A stretch of 45,502 bases of DNA from Pseudomonadota bacterium (GTDB lineage Bacteria; Pseudomonadota; Gammaproteobacteria; Burkholderiales; Burkholderiaceae_C): positions 1 through 45,502 of the forward strand of contig JAVHYA010000041.1 of NCBI GenBank assembly GCA_031119395.1, given 5' to 3'. How positions within the stretch are numbered: position 1 is the stretch's first letter; every line of letters starts with the position of its first letter. A program made the translations under genes and the position numbers. Below are positions 19,410 to 28,441 of the stretch, in pieces. The notes below the pieces were generated by a model. That model saw only the letters and a list, made by a program, of their open reading frames with translations, did no database searches and had not been told where the DNA came from.

Positions 19410-20666
19410 ATGAAAATCGCCATCGTGGGCGCCGGCATCATCGGCGTGACCACTGCCTGGGAGCTGGCCTGCGACGGCCACGAGGTCCACGTCTTCGATC
19501 GCCGCGGCGCCGCCGCCGAGGAATCCAGTTTCGCCAATGCCGGCGTGGTCGCGCCGGGCTACGTGACCCCCTGGGCCGCACCGGGCATGCGCATGAAGGT
19601 GCTGCGCTCGCTGCTTTCCTCGCACGGTGCCATCAAGCTGCGCTGGCCGCTCAGGGCGCGCGACATCGGCTGGATGCGCCAATGGCAGCGCGCCTGCCAG
19701 CTCGAGACCTACCTGGCCAACCGCGCGCGCATGCAGCGCCTGGCCTTCTACAGCCGCACGCGGCTGCACGAGATCGTCCAGGCGCGCGAGCTGAGCTACG
19801 AGCGCAGCGACGGCTACCTCGTGCTGCTGCGCGGCAAGCGCGAGAAGAAACTCGTGCAGCCGGGCCTCGACGTGCTGCGCGAAGCCGGTGCGGTGTTCCG
19901 CGAGGTCGACGCCGACGAGGCACGCCGCATCGAGCCGGCCCTGTCGGCCGACAGCAAGCTCGCGGGCGCCATCCACCTGCCCGAGGACGAGGTCGGCAAC
20001 TGCCGCCAGTTCGCCATGCTGCTCAAGCGCGAGGCGGAGGACTTCGGCGTGCAGTTCTTCTTCAACTGCGACATCGCACCGCTGTCGCGCGCGGCGCCAC
20101 GCGCGCTGCAACTGGCGGCCGGCTCCGACGCCGTGTCCTACGACGCCGTCGTGGTGTGCGCCGGCGTGGCCTCGGCCGGGCTGCTCAGGCCGCTGGGCGT
20201 GCGCATCCCGATCGCACCGGTGTACGGCCACTCCATCAGCGCCGCCATCCGCGAGCCGCTCAATGCGCCGCGCAGCGCCGTGATGGACGAGCGCTACAAG
20301 GTCGCCATCAGCCGGCTGGGCCTGCGCGTGCGCGTGGCCGGCAGCGCCGAACTGGGCGGCGACCCCGCCACCTTGCACCCGGCCGCGCTGCAGACGCTCT
20401 ACAAGGTGCTGCACGACTGGTTCCCCGGCGCCGCGCAGCTCGGTTCGGGCGTGCAGCAGTGGAAGGGCGCGCGTCCCATGCTGCCCGACGGCCCGCCCGT
20501 CATCGGCCCCAGCGGCGTGCCCGGCGTGTGGCTCAACCTCGGTCATGGCTCCAGCGGCTGGGCGCTGTCCTGCGGCAGCGCGCGCGTGCTGGCCGACATG
20601 GTGGGCGGCCGGGCGTCGGAGATCGACCTCGACGGGCTGGGGCTGGAGCGGCTGCTGCACGCTTGA
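19410..20666 (+). CDS. D-amino-acid dehydrogenase-like FAD oxidoreductase
   Basis: A DAO-superfamily flavoprotein that would oxidatively deaminate D-amino acids to 2-oxo acids and ammonia, passing electrons to the respiratory chain. The N-terminus MKIAIVGAGIIG has the FAD dinucleotide motif (7-12), followed by HVFDRRGAAAEESSFANAGV typical of DadA. The C-terminal WLNLGHGSSGWALSCGSARV is also DadA-like. 418 aa, near the E. coli DadA length of 432. No alanine racemase is adjacent, so I leave the symbol blank; a paralogue acting on another D-amino acid is possible. The ATG at 19410 starts at the conserved motif. Confidence 0.88.
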   Translation: MKIAIVGAGIIGVTTAWELACDGHEVHVFDRRGAAAEESSFANAGVVAPGYVTPWAAPGMRMKVLRSLLSSHGAIKLRWPLRARDIGWMRQWQRACQLETYLANRARMQRLAFYSRTRLHEIVQARELSYERSDGYLVLLRGKREKKLVQPGLDVLREAGAVFREVDADEARRIEPALSADSKLAGAIHLPEDEVGNCRQFAMLLKREAEDFGVQFFFNCDIAPLSRAAPRALQLAAGSDAVSYDAVVVCAGVASAGLLRPLGVRIPIAPVYGHSISAAIREPLNAPRSAVMDERYKVAISRLGLRVRVAGSAELGGDPATLHPAALQTLYKVLHDWFPGAAQLGSGVQQWKGARPMLPDGPPVIGPSGVPGVWLNLGHGSSGWALSCGSARVLADMVGGRASEIDLDGLGLERLLHA

Positions 20667-20710
20667 GGCGCGGCATGCCGCCCGCGCGTGGCCGGCCGCA
20701 GAATCGGCGC

Positions 20711-22177
20711 ATGCAGCGCATCCACCCCGACCGCATCCCGGCCCCGCTGCCGCTGTTCGGCACGCAGGCCACGCGGCGCCTCGAACAGGCGGCCGCAGCC
20801 GCCCTGCCCCCGCACACGCTGATGCAGCGCGCGGGGCTGGCGGTGGCACGTCTGGCGATGGCCGTCGCGCCGCACGCGCGCTCGGTGTGGGTCGCCTGCG
20901 GCCCCGGCAACAACGGCGGCGACGGCTTCGAGGCGGCCATGCACCTGCAGCAGCGCGGCTACGCACCCACCGTGACCTGGATCGGCGACCCGGCGCGCCT
21001 GCCGCCCGACGCACAGGCGTCGCTGCACCGTGCGCAGGCGGCCGGCGTCGCGATCGCCGACGAGCCGCCGGCAGCCCCCGACCTCGTCATCGACGCCCTG
21101 CTCGGCCTGGGCAGCACGCGCGCCCCCGAAGGCCGCATGGCGCAGTGGCTGCAGCGCATGCACGGGGGCACGGCACCGGTGCTGGCGGTCGACTTGCCGT
21201 CGGGCCTGGATGCCGACACGGGCCGCCACGCTATGAATTTCATAGCATCCGGCGCCCGTCCCGCGGGCGCTGCAGCCCGTTTTTGCTTGAGCCTGCTGAG
21301 CCTGAAGCCGGGCCTGTTCACCGCCGAGGGCCGCGACTGGGCCGGCGAGGTGTGGTCGGACGACCTGGGTTGCGCGCCGCTGCCGGGGATCGAGGCCGAT
21401 GCCGAGCTGGCCGCCGCACGGGTCGATGCACCCCGCGCCCATGCGTCGCACAAGGGCAGCTACGGCGATGTCGCCGTGCTCGGCGGGGCGCCGGGCATGG
21501 CGGGCGCCGCCGTGCTGGCCGCGACCGCCGCCTTGCACGCCGGCGCGGGCCGGGTCTTCGCCGGGCTGCTGGGCGCCGAGGTGCCGTGGGACGGCGCGCA
21601 GCCCGAGCTCATGTTCCGCGACGCCGCCATGTTGCCGCTGCCTGCCCAGACGCTGGTCTGCGGTTGCGGCGGCGGCGAGGCTGTGCGCGCCGTGCTTTCG
21701 CGCGCGCTGGCGCACGCCGGGCCGCTGGTGCTGGACGCGGATGCCCTCAATGTGCTGGCCGGCGACGAGAACCTGCAGGCCTTGCTGGCGACACGGCAGG
21801 CCGCCACGGTGATGACGCCGCATCCGCTCGAAGCCGCGCGCCTGCTGGGCGTCGACACGCGCAGCGTGCAGGCCGACCGCCTGGCCGCGGCGCGGACGCT
21901 GGCCGACCGGCACCGCTGCACGGTGGTGCTCAAGGGCTCGGGCAGCGTCGTCGCCCACCCGGGCGCACGGCCGTCGATCAATCCGACAGGCAACGCGCGG
22001 CTGGCCACCGCGGGCACGGGCGATGTGCTGGCCGGCATGGTGGGTGCTGCCCTCGCCGCCGGCCACCCGCCCCGCGAGGCCGCGGTTGCCGCCGTGTGGC
22101 GGCACGGCGCCCTGGCCGATCGCTGGCCGGCCGACCGGCCGCTGACGGCATCCGCCCTGGCGCGCGGCGGCCTCTGA
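20711..22177 (+). CDS. nnr: Bifunctional NAD(P)HX epimerase / ADP-dependent dehydratase
   Basis: Repairs hydrated NADH and NADPH: the N-terminal domain (1 to about 215) epimerises NAD(P)HX and the C-terminal domain (about 235-488) dehydrates S-NAD(P)HX using ADP. N-domain motif GPGNNGGDGFEAA and VDLPSGLDADTG; C-domain motifs TPHPLEAARLLG, VLKGSGSVVAHP and NATGTGDVLAGM-like TAGTGDVLAGM. The 488-aa length fits the fused family. Residues 174-179 (AMNFIA) and the following run to ARFCLSLL are translated from a dispersed repeat placed between DADTG and the conserved SLLSLKPGLFT strand. It lies 44 nt after the oxidoreductase. Confidence 0.93.
   Translation: MQRIHPDRIPAPLPLFGTQATRRLEQAAAAALPPHTLMQRAGLAVARLAMAVAPHARSVWVACGPGNNGGDGFEAAMHLQQRGYAPTVTWIGDPARLPPDAQASLHRAQAAGVAIADEPPAAPDLVIDALLGLGSTRAPEGRMAQWLQRMHGGTAPVLAVDLPSGLDADTGRHAMNFIASGARPAGAAARFCLSLLSLKPGLFTAEGRDWAGEVWSDDLGCAPLPGIEADAELAAARVDAPRAHASHKGSYGDVAVLGGAPGMAGAAVLAATAALHAGAGRVFAGLLGAEVPWDGAQPELMFRDAAMLPLPAQTLVCGCGGGEAVRAVLSRALAHAGPLVLDADALNVLAGDENLQALLATRQAATVMTPHPLEAARLLGVDTRSVQADRLAAARTLADRHRCTVVLKGSGSVVAHPGARPSINPTGNARLATAGTGDVLAGMVGAALAAGHPPREAAVAAVWRHGALADRWPADRPLTASALARGGL
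21230..21293 (+). repeat. Dispersed palindromic repeat, copy 5 (inside nnr), near-complete
   Basis: Core 21230-21246 is GCTAT-GAATTTC-ATAGC. Tail hairpin GCGCCCG-TCCCG-CGGGCGC at 21252-21270 is followed by TGCAGCCCG, T5 and GCTTGAGC. This is the clearest full-length copy and lies in the sense direction of the host gene. Confidence 0.88.
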
Positions 22178-22180
22178 AGG

Positions 22181-22202
22181 AAAAACGGGCCCGAAGGCCC
22201 GT
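22181..22202 (-). terminator. Rho-independent terminator of the SDR gene
   Basis: Minus strand ACGGGCC-TTCG-GGCCCGT followed by TTTTT. The 7-bp stem has a stable UUCG loop. It lies between the convergent nnr and SDR genes and has the T-run only on the minus strand, so it ends SDR (and perhaps rnr) transcription. Confidence 0.85.
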
Positions 22203-22218
22203 CCTGCTTGCGCAAACC

Positions 22219-22260
22219 GCTATCGAAAAGATAGCGCTTGCGCGGCAGCTTGCGCGCTCA
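22219..22260 (+). repeat. Dispersed palindromic repeat, copy 6 (nnr/SDR convergent junction)
   Basis: Core 22219-22235 is GCTAT-CGAAAAG-ATAGC, flanked by an extra C/G pair. The tail GCTTGCGCGGCAGCTTGCGCGCTCAGCC is shorter and runs into the SDR 3' end. Confidence 0.75.
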
Positions 22261-23019
22261 GCCGCGACCCACGAAAGGCATCTTGGTCGCCATCACCGTG
22301 TGGAAGAGCACGTTGGCCTCCAGCGGCAGGTTGGCCATGTAGAGCACCGACTGCCCCACCACTGCCACATCCATCGTCGGCTCGGTGGCGATCTCGCCGT
22401 TGGCCTGCGGCACGCCCTTCTGGAAGCGCGCAGCCAGCTCGGTCAGCGCGTTGCCGACGTCGATCTGCCCCACCGCGATGTCCCACTTGCGGCCATCGAG
22501 CGCGGCGGTCTTGGTCAGGCCCTGCACCGCGTGCTTGGTCGCCGTGTAGGCGGCCGAGTTGGGCCGCGGCGTGGTGGCCGAGATCGAGCCGTTGTTGATG
22601 ATGCGCCCGCCCGGGGGCGTCTGCGCCTTCATCGTGCGGAAGGCCTGCTGCAGGCAATAGAACATGCCGTTGAGGTTGATGTCGACCACGCCCTTCCACT
22701 GCTCGGGCGTCCAGTCCTCGAACGGGCCCGGCGGGTTGCCCACGCCCGCGTTGTTGAAGAGCAGGTCGACGCGGCCGAAGCGCTCGACCACGGCGGCGAA
22801 GAGCGCCGCCACCGATTCGGGGTTGGACACGTCGGTCGGCACGGTGAAGGCACGGTCGCCGGCGCCGGATTCGTCGGCCACCGCGTCGAGCGGATCGGGC
22901 CGGCGGCCTGCCAGCGCCACGCGCCAGCCGTCGTTCAAGAGGGCCAGCGCCGCCGCGCGGCCGATGCCGGTGCCGGCGCCGGTGACGATGGCGACGCCCT
23001 TCGAAGTCTTCTCGGTCAT
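22258..23019 (-). CDS. Short-chain dehydrogenase/reductase
   Basis: Classical SDR using NAD(P)(H). Rossmann motif TGAGTGIG at 13-20, NNAGVG in the structural motif, catalytic Tyr158 and Lys162 in [10 protein letters not shown] with the serine in NGSISATT. An Arg-Arg pair after the second strand (AGRRPDPLD) favours NADP. The usual proline-glycine after the sixth strand is replaced by QIDVGNA, a variant seen in a subfamily whose substrates I cannot name. 253 aa. It follows rnr by 45 nt. Confidence 0.88.
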   Translation of the reverse strand: MTEKTSKGVAIVTGAGTGIGRAAALALLNDGWRVALAGRRPDPLDAVADESGAGDRAFTVPTDVSNPESVAALFAAVVERFGRVDLLFNNAGVGNPPGPFEDWTPEQWKGVVDINLNGMFYCLQQAFRTMKAQTPPGGRIINNGSISATTPRPNSAAYTATKHAVQGLTKTAALDGRKWDIAVGQIDVGNALTELAARFQKGVPQANGEIATEPTMDVAVVGQSVLYMANLPLEANVLFHTVMATKMPFVGRG

Positions 23020-23064
23020 GGGTTCAATCTCCTGGGGAAAGCGCGAACGCGGCCGGGCATGGCC

Positions 23065-25386
23065 TCAGGGCCGCGGCGCCTTGCGCTTCTTCTTCATCTT
23101 GCCCGCCGCCTTCTTGACGGCCGACCTCAGCGCCTGCATCGGCGACGACGGCATGCGTTCCGCGCGCTCGCCGCGCTCCGCCGACTTGGCCGCGGCCTTG
23201 CGCGACTGGCGCTTGTCCGAGGCCTTGGCCGGCACGCCCGAGGCGCCGGTGACGCCCTTGTCCTTGAGCGCACGCGCCGTCAGTTCCTCGCCTTCGCGCA
23301 CCAGGCGGAAGTCGATCTTGCGGCCGTCCAGGTCGACGCGGCTGACCTGCACCCGAACCCGGCTGCCGATGGCGTAGCGGATGCCGGTGCGCTCGCCGCG
23401 CAGTTCCTGGCGCGCCTCGTCGAACTTGAAGTACTCGCCGCCGAGCTCGGTGATGTGCACCAGCCCCTCGACGTACATCGCATCGAGCGTGACGAAGATG
23501 CCGAAGGTGGTGACGGCCGTGACCACGCCGCCGTACTCCTCGCCCAGGTGCTCGCGCATGTACTTGCACTTGAGCCAGGCCTCGACGTCGCGGCTGGCTT
23601 CGTCGGCGCGACGTTCGTTGGCGCTGCAATGCAGGCCGGCGGCTTCCCAGCCCTGCAGTTCCTTGGTGGGCACCACCGTGGCCTTGGCCGGCTTGCTGGT
23701 GGGCGCCTTCACCCGGGCCGCCAGGCGCTTGGCCAGCTTGGCCTGCGCCTCGCCCGGCGTCGGCAGCAGCGGCAGCTGGTACTTCGTGTTGCCCAGGATG
23801 GCCTTGATCACGCGGTGCACCAGCAGGTCGGGGTAGCGCCGGATCGGGCTGGTGAAGTGCGTGTAGGCCTCGTAGGCCAGGCCGAAGTGGCCGCTGTTGA
23901 TTGGGGTATAGATCGCCTGCTGCATCGAGCGCAGCAGCATGGTGTGGATCTGCTGCGCGTCGGGGCGCTCCTTGGTCGCCTGGGCGATCGCCTGGAACTC
24001 CGAGGGATGCGGCTCGTCGCTGATCGACATGCCCACGCCCATGGCCTTGAGGTAGCTGCGCAGGATCTCCTTCTTCTCGGGCGTGGGACCTTCGTGCACG
24101 CGGTACAGGCCCGGGTGCTTGCCCTGCGCGATGAAGTCGGCGCTGCACACGTTGGCGGCGAGCATCGCCTCCTCGATGAGGCGGTGCGCCTCGTTGCGCA
24201 CGCGCGGGACGATCTTCTCGATGCGCCCGGCCTCGTCGCAGATGATCTGCGTCTCGGTGGTCTCGAAATCGACCGCGCCGCGCTTGCTGCGCTGCTTGAG
24301 CAGCGCGCGGTACACGTCGGCAAGGTGGATGAGGTCGCCGACGCGCTCCTTGCGCTTCGCCGCCTCGGGCCCGCGGGTGTTGGCCAGGATGGCCGCCACC
24401 TCGGTGTAGGTGAAGCGGGCGTGGCTGAACATCACCGCCGGGTAGAACTGGTAGGCGTAGATCTCGCCCTCGCCGGTGACCAGCATGTCGCAGACCATGC
24501 ACAGGCGCTCGACCTCGGGGTTCAGCGAACACAGGCCGTTGCTGAGCTTCTCGGGCAGCATCGGGATCACGCGGCGCGGGAAGTACACGCTGGTCGCGCG
24601 GTCGTAGGCATCGATGTCGATGGCCGAGCCGGTCTTCACATAGGCGCTCACGTCGGCGATGGCCACCAGCAGGCGCCAGCCGTTCGCGGTGCGCGAGCGA
24701 CCGATCTTCGCGGGCTCGCAGTACACGGCGTCGTCGAAGTCGCGCGCGTCCTCGCCGTCGATGGTCACCAGCGGCACGTCGGTCAGGTCGATGCGGCCCT
24801 TCTTGTCGGCGGCACGCACCTTGTCGGGCAACGCCTTGGCCTCGGCCAGGCAGGCGTCGGAGAACACATGCGGCACGCCGTACTTGCGCACGGCGATCTC
24901 GATCTCCATGCCGGGGTCGTCGATCTCGCCGAGCACCTCGGTCACGCGGCCGACAGGCTGGCCGAACAGCGCGGGCGGCTCGGTGAGCTGGACCACCACG
25001 ACCTGCCCCGTCTTCGCGGTGCCGGTCGCCCCCTTGGGAATCAGCACGTCCTGGCCGTAGCGCTTGTCCTCGGGCGCGACGAGCCAGATGCCGCCCTCGT
25101 GCAGCAAGCGGCCGATGATGGGTTGCTCGGGTCGCTCGACGATCTCCACCACCCGCCCTTCGGGGCGGCCGCGGCGATCGAGCCGCACGATGCGCGCCTT
25201 GACGCGATCCTTGTGCAGCACCGCGCGCATCTCGTTGGGTGGCAGGTAGATGTCGGCTTCGCCATCGTCGCGCTGCACGAAGCCGTGTCCGTCGCGATGG
25301 CCTTGGACTGTTCCTTCAATTTCTTCCAGCAAGCTGCCGGAGGGGCCTGTATTTTTGATATGATCTCCTTCGTTCCTGAAATTCAA
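23065..25386 (-). CDS. rnr: Ribonuclease R
   Basis: Processive 3'-5' exoribonuclease that degrades structured RNA and takes part in trans-translation and cold growth. Order: cold-shock-like OB domains (about 25-215), RNB catalytic domain with DGEDARDFDDAVY, an S1 domain (about 620-705) and a basic tail rich in Lys/Ala ending MKKKRKAPRP. The longest frame opens with TTG at 25386 with no ribosome site. An AAGGAG at 25365-25370 lies inside that frame, 5 nt before an ATC codon (25359-25357), so the true start may be ATC and the protein nine residues shorter. It is divergent from tRNA-Leu. Confidence 0.95.
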   Translation of the reverse strand: MNFRNEGDHIKNTGPSGSLLEEIEGTVQGHRDGHGFVQRDDGEADIYLPPNEMRAVLHKDRVKARIVRLDRRGRPEGRVVEIVERPEQPIIGRLLHEGGIWLVAPEDKRYGQDVLIPKGATGTAKTGQVVVVQLTEPPALFGQPVGRVTEVLGEIDDPGMEIEIAVRKYGVPHVFSDACLAEAKALPDKVRAADKKGRIDLTDVPLVTIDGEDARDFDDAVYCEPAKIGRSRTANGWRLLVAIADVSAYVKTGSAIDIDAYDRATSVYFPRRVIPMLPEKLSNGLCSLNPEVERLCMVCDMLVTGEGEIYAYQFYPAVMFSHARFTYTEVAAILANTRGPEAAKRKERVGDLIHLADVYRALLKQRSKRGAVDFETTETQIICDEAGRIEKIVPRVRNEAHRLIEEAMLAANVCSADFIAQGKHPGLYRVHEGPTPEKKEILRSYLKAMGVGMSISDEPHPSEFQAIAQATKERPDAQQIHTMLLRSMQQAIYTPINSGHFGLAYEAYTHFTSPIRRYPDLLVHRVIKAILGNTKYQLPLLPTPGEAQAKLAKRLAARVKAPTSKPAKATVVPTKELQGWEAAGLHCSANERRADEASRDVEAWLKCKYMREHLGEEYGGVVTAVTTFGIFVTLDAMYVEGLVHITELGGEYFKFDEARQELRGERTGIRYAIGSRVRVQVSRVDLDGRKIDFRLVREGEELTARALKDKGVTGASGVPAKASDKRQSRKAAAKSAERGERAERMPSSPMQALRSAVKKAAGKMKKKRKAPRP

Positions 25387-25425
25387 AACATAACTGAAGC
25401 GCCGAACGGTACAGCAGTTATGAGG

Positions 25426-25510
<85 letters not shown>

Positions 25511-25520
25511 ACAACAGATG

Positions 25521-25549
25521 AAGCCACCGGCCAACCCGGTGGCTTTTTT
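25521..25549 (+). terminator. Rho-independent terminator of tRNA-Leu
   Basis: AA-GCCACCGG-CCAAC-CCGGTGGC-T6: an 8-bp GC-rich stem followed by six T, starting 10 nt after the tRNA CCA end. It marks tRNA-Leu as a monocistronic unit. The remaining bases to 25665 contain nothing I can assign. Confidence 0.92.
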
Positions 25550-25665
25550 CTTGGCCGAACGCAGATGCAGCCTCGGCCCACGCGCTGCAACGACGCGGTT
25601 CGGCCCGCAAGGCCGTCGCACCGTCGATTCGCAAGGCGGCAGTCACTCGGCGATTCGTACCGGCC

Positions 25666-27054
25666 TCAGATCGGCACGCCGATCAGGTCGTGGCCCTCGG
25701 TCCCGACGATGCGGGCGCGCGTGAACTCACCGACCTTCAGCTGCTTGCTGATCTTCTCGGGCGGCAGCAGCCGCACGATGCCGTCGATCTCCGGCGCATC
25801 GGCATAGCTGCGGCCCAGGCCGCCCTTGCGGCCCAGCGCCGGCGCGGAATCCACGAGCACCTGCATCGTGGCACCGATGCGTCGCTTCAGCCGCGCGGTC
25901 GATACCGCTTCGGCCACTTCCATGAAGCGCGCACGCCGCGCCTCGCGTTCGGCTTCGGGCAACATGCCCGGCAGCGCATTCGCCGCGGCGCCATCGACCG
26001 GGCTGTAGGCGAAGCAGCCGGCACGGTCGATGTCCGCTTCGCGGACGAAGTCGAGCAGGTGTTCGAACTCCTCTTCCGTCTCGCCGGGGAAGCCGGCGAT
26101 GAAGGTGCTGCGGATCACGAGCTGCGGGCACATCTCGCGCCAGCGCGCGATGCGCTCGAGGTTCTTCTCGCCGCTGGCCGGCCGCTTCATGCGACGCAGC
26201 ACATCCGGGTGGCTGTGCTGCAAAGGCACGTCGAGATACGGCAGCACCTTGCCTTCGGCCATCAGCGGGATGACCTCGTCCACACTTGGGTACGGGTACA
26301 CGTAATGCAAGCGGACCCATGCGCCGTAAGGCTCGGCGATCTCGCCGAGGGTGCGCACCAGTTCGAGCATGCGCGTCTTCACCGGCTTGCCGTCCCAGAA
26401 GCCCGTGCGGTACTTCACGTCGACGCCGTAGGCCGAGGTGTCCTGGCTGATGACCAGCAGTTCCTTCACGCCACCCTCGAACAACGCCCTCGCCTCCTTG
26501 AGCACATCGCCGACCGGCCGCGAGACCAGGTCGCCGCGCATCGACGGGATGATGCAGAAGGTACAGCGGTGGTTGCAGCCTTCGCTGATCTTCAGATAGG
26601 CGTAGTGCTTGGGCGTCAGCTTGATGCCCATGGGGGGCACCAGATCGACGAAGGGGTCGTGCGGCTTCGGCAGGTTGGCGTGGACGGCATCCATCACCTC
26701 CTGCGTCGCATGCGGGCCGGTGACGGCGAGCACGCTGGGATGCATCTGCCGCACCAGGTTCCCGCCGTCGTCGCCCGACTTCGCACCGAGACAGCCGGTG
26801 ACGATCACGCGCCCGTTCTCGGCCAGCGCCTCGCCGATGGTGTCGAGGCTCTCCCTCACGGCGTCGTCGATGAAGCCGCAGGTGTTGACGATCACGAGAT
26901 CGGCACCTTCGAAGGTCTTGGCAGTCTGGTAGCCCTCGGCGCTGAGCTGGGTCAGGATGAGTTCGGAATCGGTGAGGGCCTTGGGGCAACCCAGGCTGAC
27001 GAAACCGACCTTCGGGGCGGCCGCACTTCGTTCGGGGGAGACAACTTCGCTCAT
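25666..27054 (-). CDS. rimO: Ribosomal protein S12 methylthiotransferase RimO
   Basis: Radical-SAM enzyme that methylthiolates an Asp of ribosomal protein S12. N-terminal UPF0004 domain with the second cluster's cysteines ([23 protein letters not shown]), radical-SAM CX3CX2C at Cys160, 164 and 167 ([10 protein letters not shown]), then the TRAM domain (about 395-462). SLGCPKAL distinguishes RimO from MiaB. 462 aa. Convergent with tRNA-Leu, downstream of phaR by 51 nt. Confidence 0.95.
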   Translation of the reverse strand: MSEVVSPERSAAAPKVGFVSLGCPKALTDSELILTQLSAEGYQTAKTFEGADLVIVNTCGFIDDAVRESLDTIGEALAENGRVIVTGCLGAKSGDDGGNLVRQMHPSVLAVTGPHATQEVMDAVHANLPKPHDPFVDLVPPMGIKLTPKHYAYLKISEGCNHRCTFCIIPSMRGDLVSRPVGDVLKEARALFEGGVKELLVISQDTSAYGVDVKYRTGFWDGKPVKTRMLELVRTLGEIAEPYGAWVRLHYVYPYPSVDEVIPLMAEGKVLPYLDVPLQHSHPDVLRRMKRPASGEKNLERIARWREMCPQLVIRSTFIAGFPGETEEEFEHLLDFVREADIDRAGCFAYSPVDGAAANALPGMLPEAEREARRARFMEVAEAVSTARLKRRIGATMQVLVDSAPALGRKGGLGRSYADAPEIDGIVRLLPPEKISKQLKVGEFTRARIVGTEGHDLIGVPI

Positions 27055-27105
27055 GCGCCTATTGTCCCAGTTCTGCGGCCGACGAGCCGCGGGCCGCAGC
27101 GACCT

Positions 27106-27639
27106 TCAGGGCCGCTTCAGGCCGAAGGCGCCGAGCACCTGCTCGGTGTTCTTCTGCATCTGCTCCTGCATCTGCACGAACACGTTCTTCGACTGCTCGA
27201 CATAGCTGCCCATCAGGCCCTGCAGCATGGGTGACTGCATGCTCATGAAGTGCGACCACATCTCGGGCGTCAGCGTCTGCGCCTTCTCGGCGAGCTGCGC
27301 CTGGACCTCGGTCATGGCCTGGATGTTCTTCTCGAGGTACGGCCCCATGAAGCCCTGCACGGCCTGGCCGTAGAAGCGGATGATGCTGGCCAGCACCTGC
27401 TCGGTGAACATCGGCGCACCGCCTGCTTCCTCTTCGAGAATGATCTGAAGCAGGATGCTGCGCGTGAGGTCGTCGCCGCTCTTGGCATCGCGCACCACGA
27501 AGCTGGCGCCTTCGATCACGAGTTGCTTGACCTCTGCCAGCGTGATGTAGGCGGAGGTGTCCGTGTCGTACAGGCGGCGGTTCGGATACTTCTTGATCAC
27601 TCGCTGCGGCGACTTGGAAGCAACCTTCTTGCTCTGCAC
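27106..27639 (-). CDS. phaR: Polyhydroxyalkanoate synthesis repressor PhaR
   Basis: DNA-binding repressor of phasin genes that also binds PHB granules, so it senses granule surface. The N-terminal DNA-binding domain (about 13-75) has KKYPNRRLYDTDTSAYITL, followed by an accumulation-regulator domain (ILLQIILEEE, IRFYGQAVQGFMGPYLE) and a Met/Gln-rich C-terminus. The start is GTG at 27639 with AAGGAG 6 nt upstream. A TAGAAT -10 box lies at 27682-27687 on the minus strand, just downstream of TTGTTGCAC, which could be a PhaR-type site (unproven). A 3-hydroxybutyrate dehydrogenase lies 4 kb away. Confidence 0.94.
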   Translation of the reverse strand: MQSKKVASKSPQRVIKKYPNRRLYDTDTSAYITLAEVKQLVIEGASFVVRDAKSGDDLTRSILLQIILEEEAGGAPMFTEQVLASIIRFYGQAVQGFMGPYLEKNIQAMTEVQAQLAEKAQTLTPEMWSHFMSMQSPMLQGLMGSYVEQSKNVFVQMQEQMQKNTEQVLGAFGLKRP

Positions 27640-27681
27640 TTCGGACTCCTTCAGATGGCGCGCCCGATGGCGGCTCGGGAC

Positions 27682-27687
27682 ATTCTA
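27682..27687 (-). promoter_or_regulatory. Candidate -10 box for phaR
   Basis: TAGAAT on the minus strand, 42 nt before the GTG start. The -35 region is weak. The adjoining GTGCAACAAAA (plus strand TTTTGTTGCAC) resembles the GCAA/TTGC-containing sites bound by PhaR in related bacteria, which would fit autoregulation; this is inference. Confidence 0.35.
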
Positions 27688-27753
27688 GGGAGACGTTTTG
27701 TTGCACCGCGCCAAGGTTTACCCTCACGGTGCCACGCCAGCCCTTGAGCGCGG

Positions 27754-28128
27754 TCAAACGCTGGCGCTGGCGTATTCCGCACCGCAACTGCGGCACTTGG
27801 CGGTCTCGACGCTGCCGTCCTCGCTGTCGTGGAAGCTCAACAAGGTCTTGGTGCCGCTGAACACCCAGCAGCGTGGGCAATGTTCGTGGCCCGCCACCGG
27901 CAGGTAGCCGCGCGCGCGCTGCTCTGCACGCTCGCGCGTCACCGTGATGCCGTGCTGTCGCTCCGCGCGCGCCACATCCTCGGCGGCCATCGAATGGTGA
28001 CGCCCTGCTGCACGATCGTTGATGCCGTACACCACGCGCGCAAACTCCAGCGGCGCCTGGCGCAAAAGAGCTGCCAGCCGCTGCTCGGTGCGCGTGGCGT
28101 CAACAGGGATTTCGGACGGGCTGATCAC
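27754..28128 (-). CDS. Conserved hypothetical zinc-ribbon protein
   Basis: 124 aa, not recognised by function. The N-terminal half is helical (RTEQRLAALLRQAPLEFARVVYGINDRA). The C-terminal half has two CxxC pairs, HCPRCW and CRSCGAEY, about 28 residues apart, consistent with a zinc ribbon. The start is GTG at 28128 with only a weak ribosome site. It lies between phaR and tRNA-Val; the gap on either side is over 100 nt, so it may be its own unit. GC usage looks like its neighbours. Confidence 0.65.
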   Translation of the reverse strand: MISPSEIPVDATRTEQRLAALLRQAPLEFARVVYGINDRAAGRHHSMAAEDVARAERQHGITVTRERAEQRARGYLPVAGHEHCPRCWVFSGTKTLLSFHDSEDGSVETAKCRSCGAEYASASV

Positions 28129-28315
28129 GTGGGAACTTCAAAGACGCCGGCCCTTGCGGCCAGGCTCCACGGCAAGGTACCACAACCCCATCGCCGCCGC
28201 CATCGATCCGATTGGCTATGCACGCCGGCCTGATCGCCACGCGATCGATTCGCACGGCGAAGACCATATGGCCACGGCGCGAAGCACCGCAGCGGCAGGG
28301 ACGAAGAAGGGAAAT

Positions 28316-28392
28316 TGGTAGGCGCGATTGGACTCGAACCAACGACCCCCACCATGTCAAGGTGGTGCTCTAACCAGCTGAGCTACGCGCCT
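28316..28392 (-). tRNA. tRNA-Val, anticodon GAC
   Basis: 77 nt with encoded CCA. Acceptor AGGCGCG (28392-28386) pairs with CGCGCCT. The D arm is GCTCAGCTGGTTAGAGC. Anticodon stem CCACC/GGTGG with loop TTGACAT gives GAC, reading GUC and GUU. The T arm has GGTTCGAGTCC. It is close to E. coli tRNA-Val2 in the anticodon arm. No convincing T-run terminator follows; 28129-28315 downstream shows no supported gene. Confidence 0.97.
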
Positions 28393-28412
28393 AGGTTGTA
28401 TTCGAGACCGCA

Positions 28413-28441
28413 AGTATAGCGCGAATTCGCGCGCATCTCAG
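28413..28441 (-). promoter_or_regulatory. tRNA-Val promoter
   Basis: TATACT (28413-28418) and CTGAGA (28436-28441) on the minus strand with 17-nt spacing. The -10 lies 20 nt before the tRNA 5' end and the -35 overlaps the relA stop codon. A 14-nt palindrome, GCGCGAATTCGCGC, fills most of the spacer. Confidence 0.6.

Noticed and set aside
22185-22202. Terminator for nnr on the plus strand
   Set aside because: The stem is symmetric, but the plus-strand bases after it (CCTGCTTGCG) are not a T-run; only the minus strand qualifies.
28100-28360. Small minus-strand frames overlapping tRNA-Val (VRVQSRLPI and VGSSPIAPTN)
   Set aside because: These peptides are the standard translation of tRNA 3' halves and do not support a gene.
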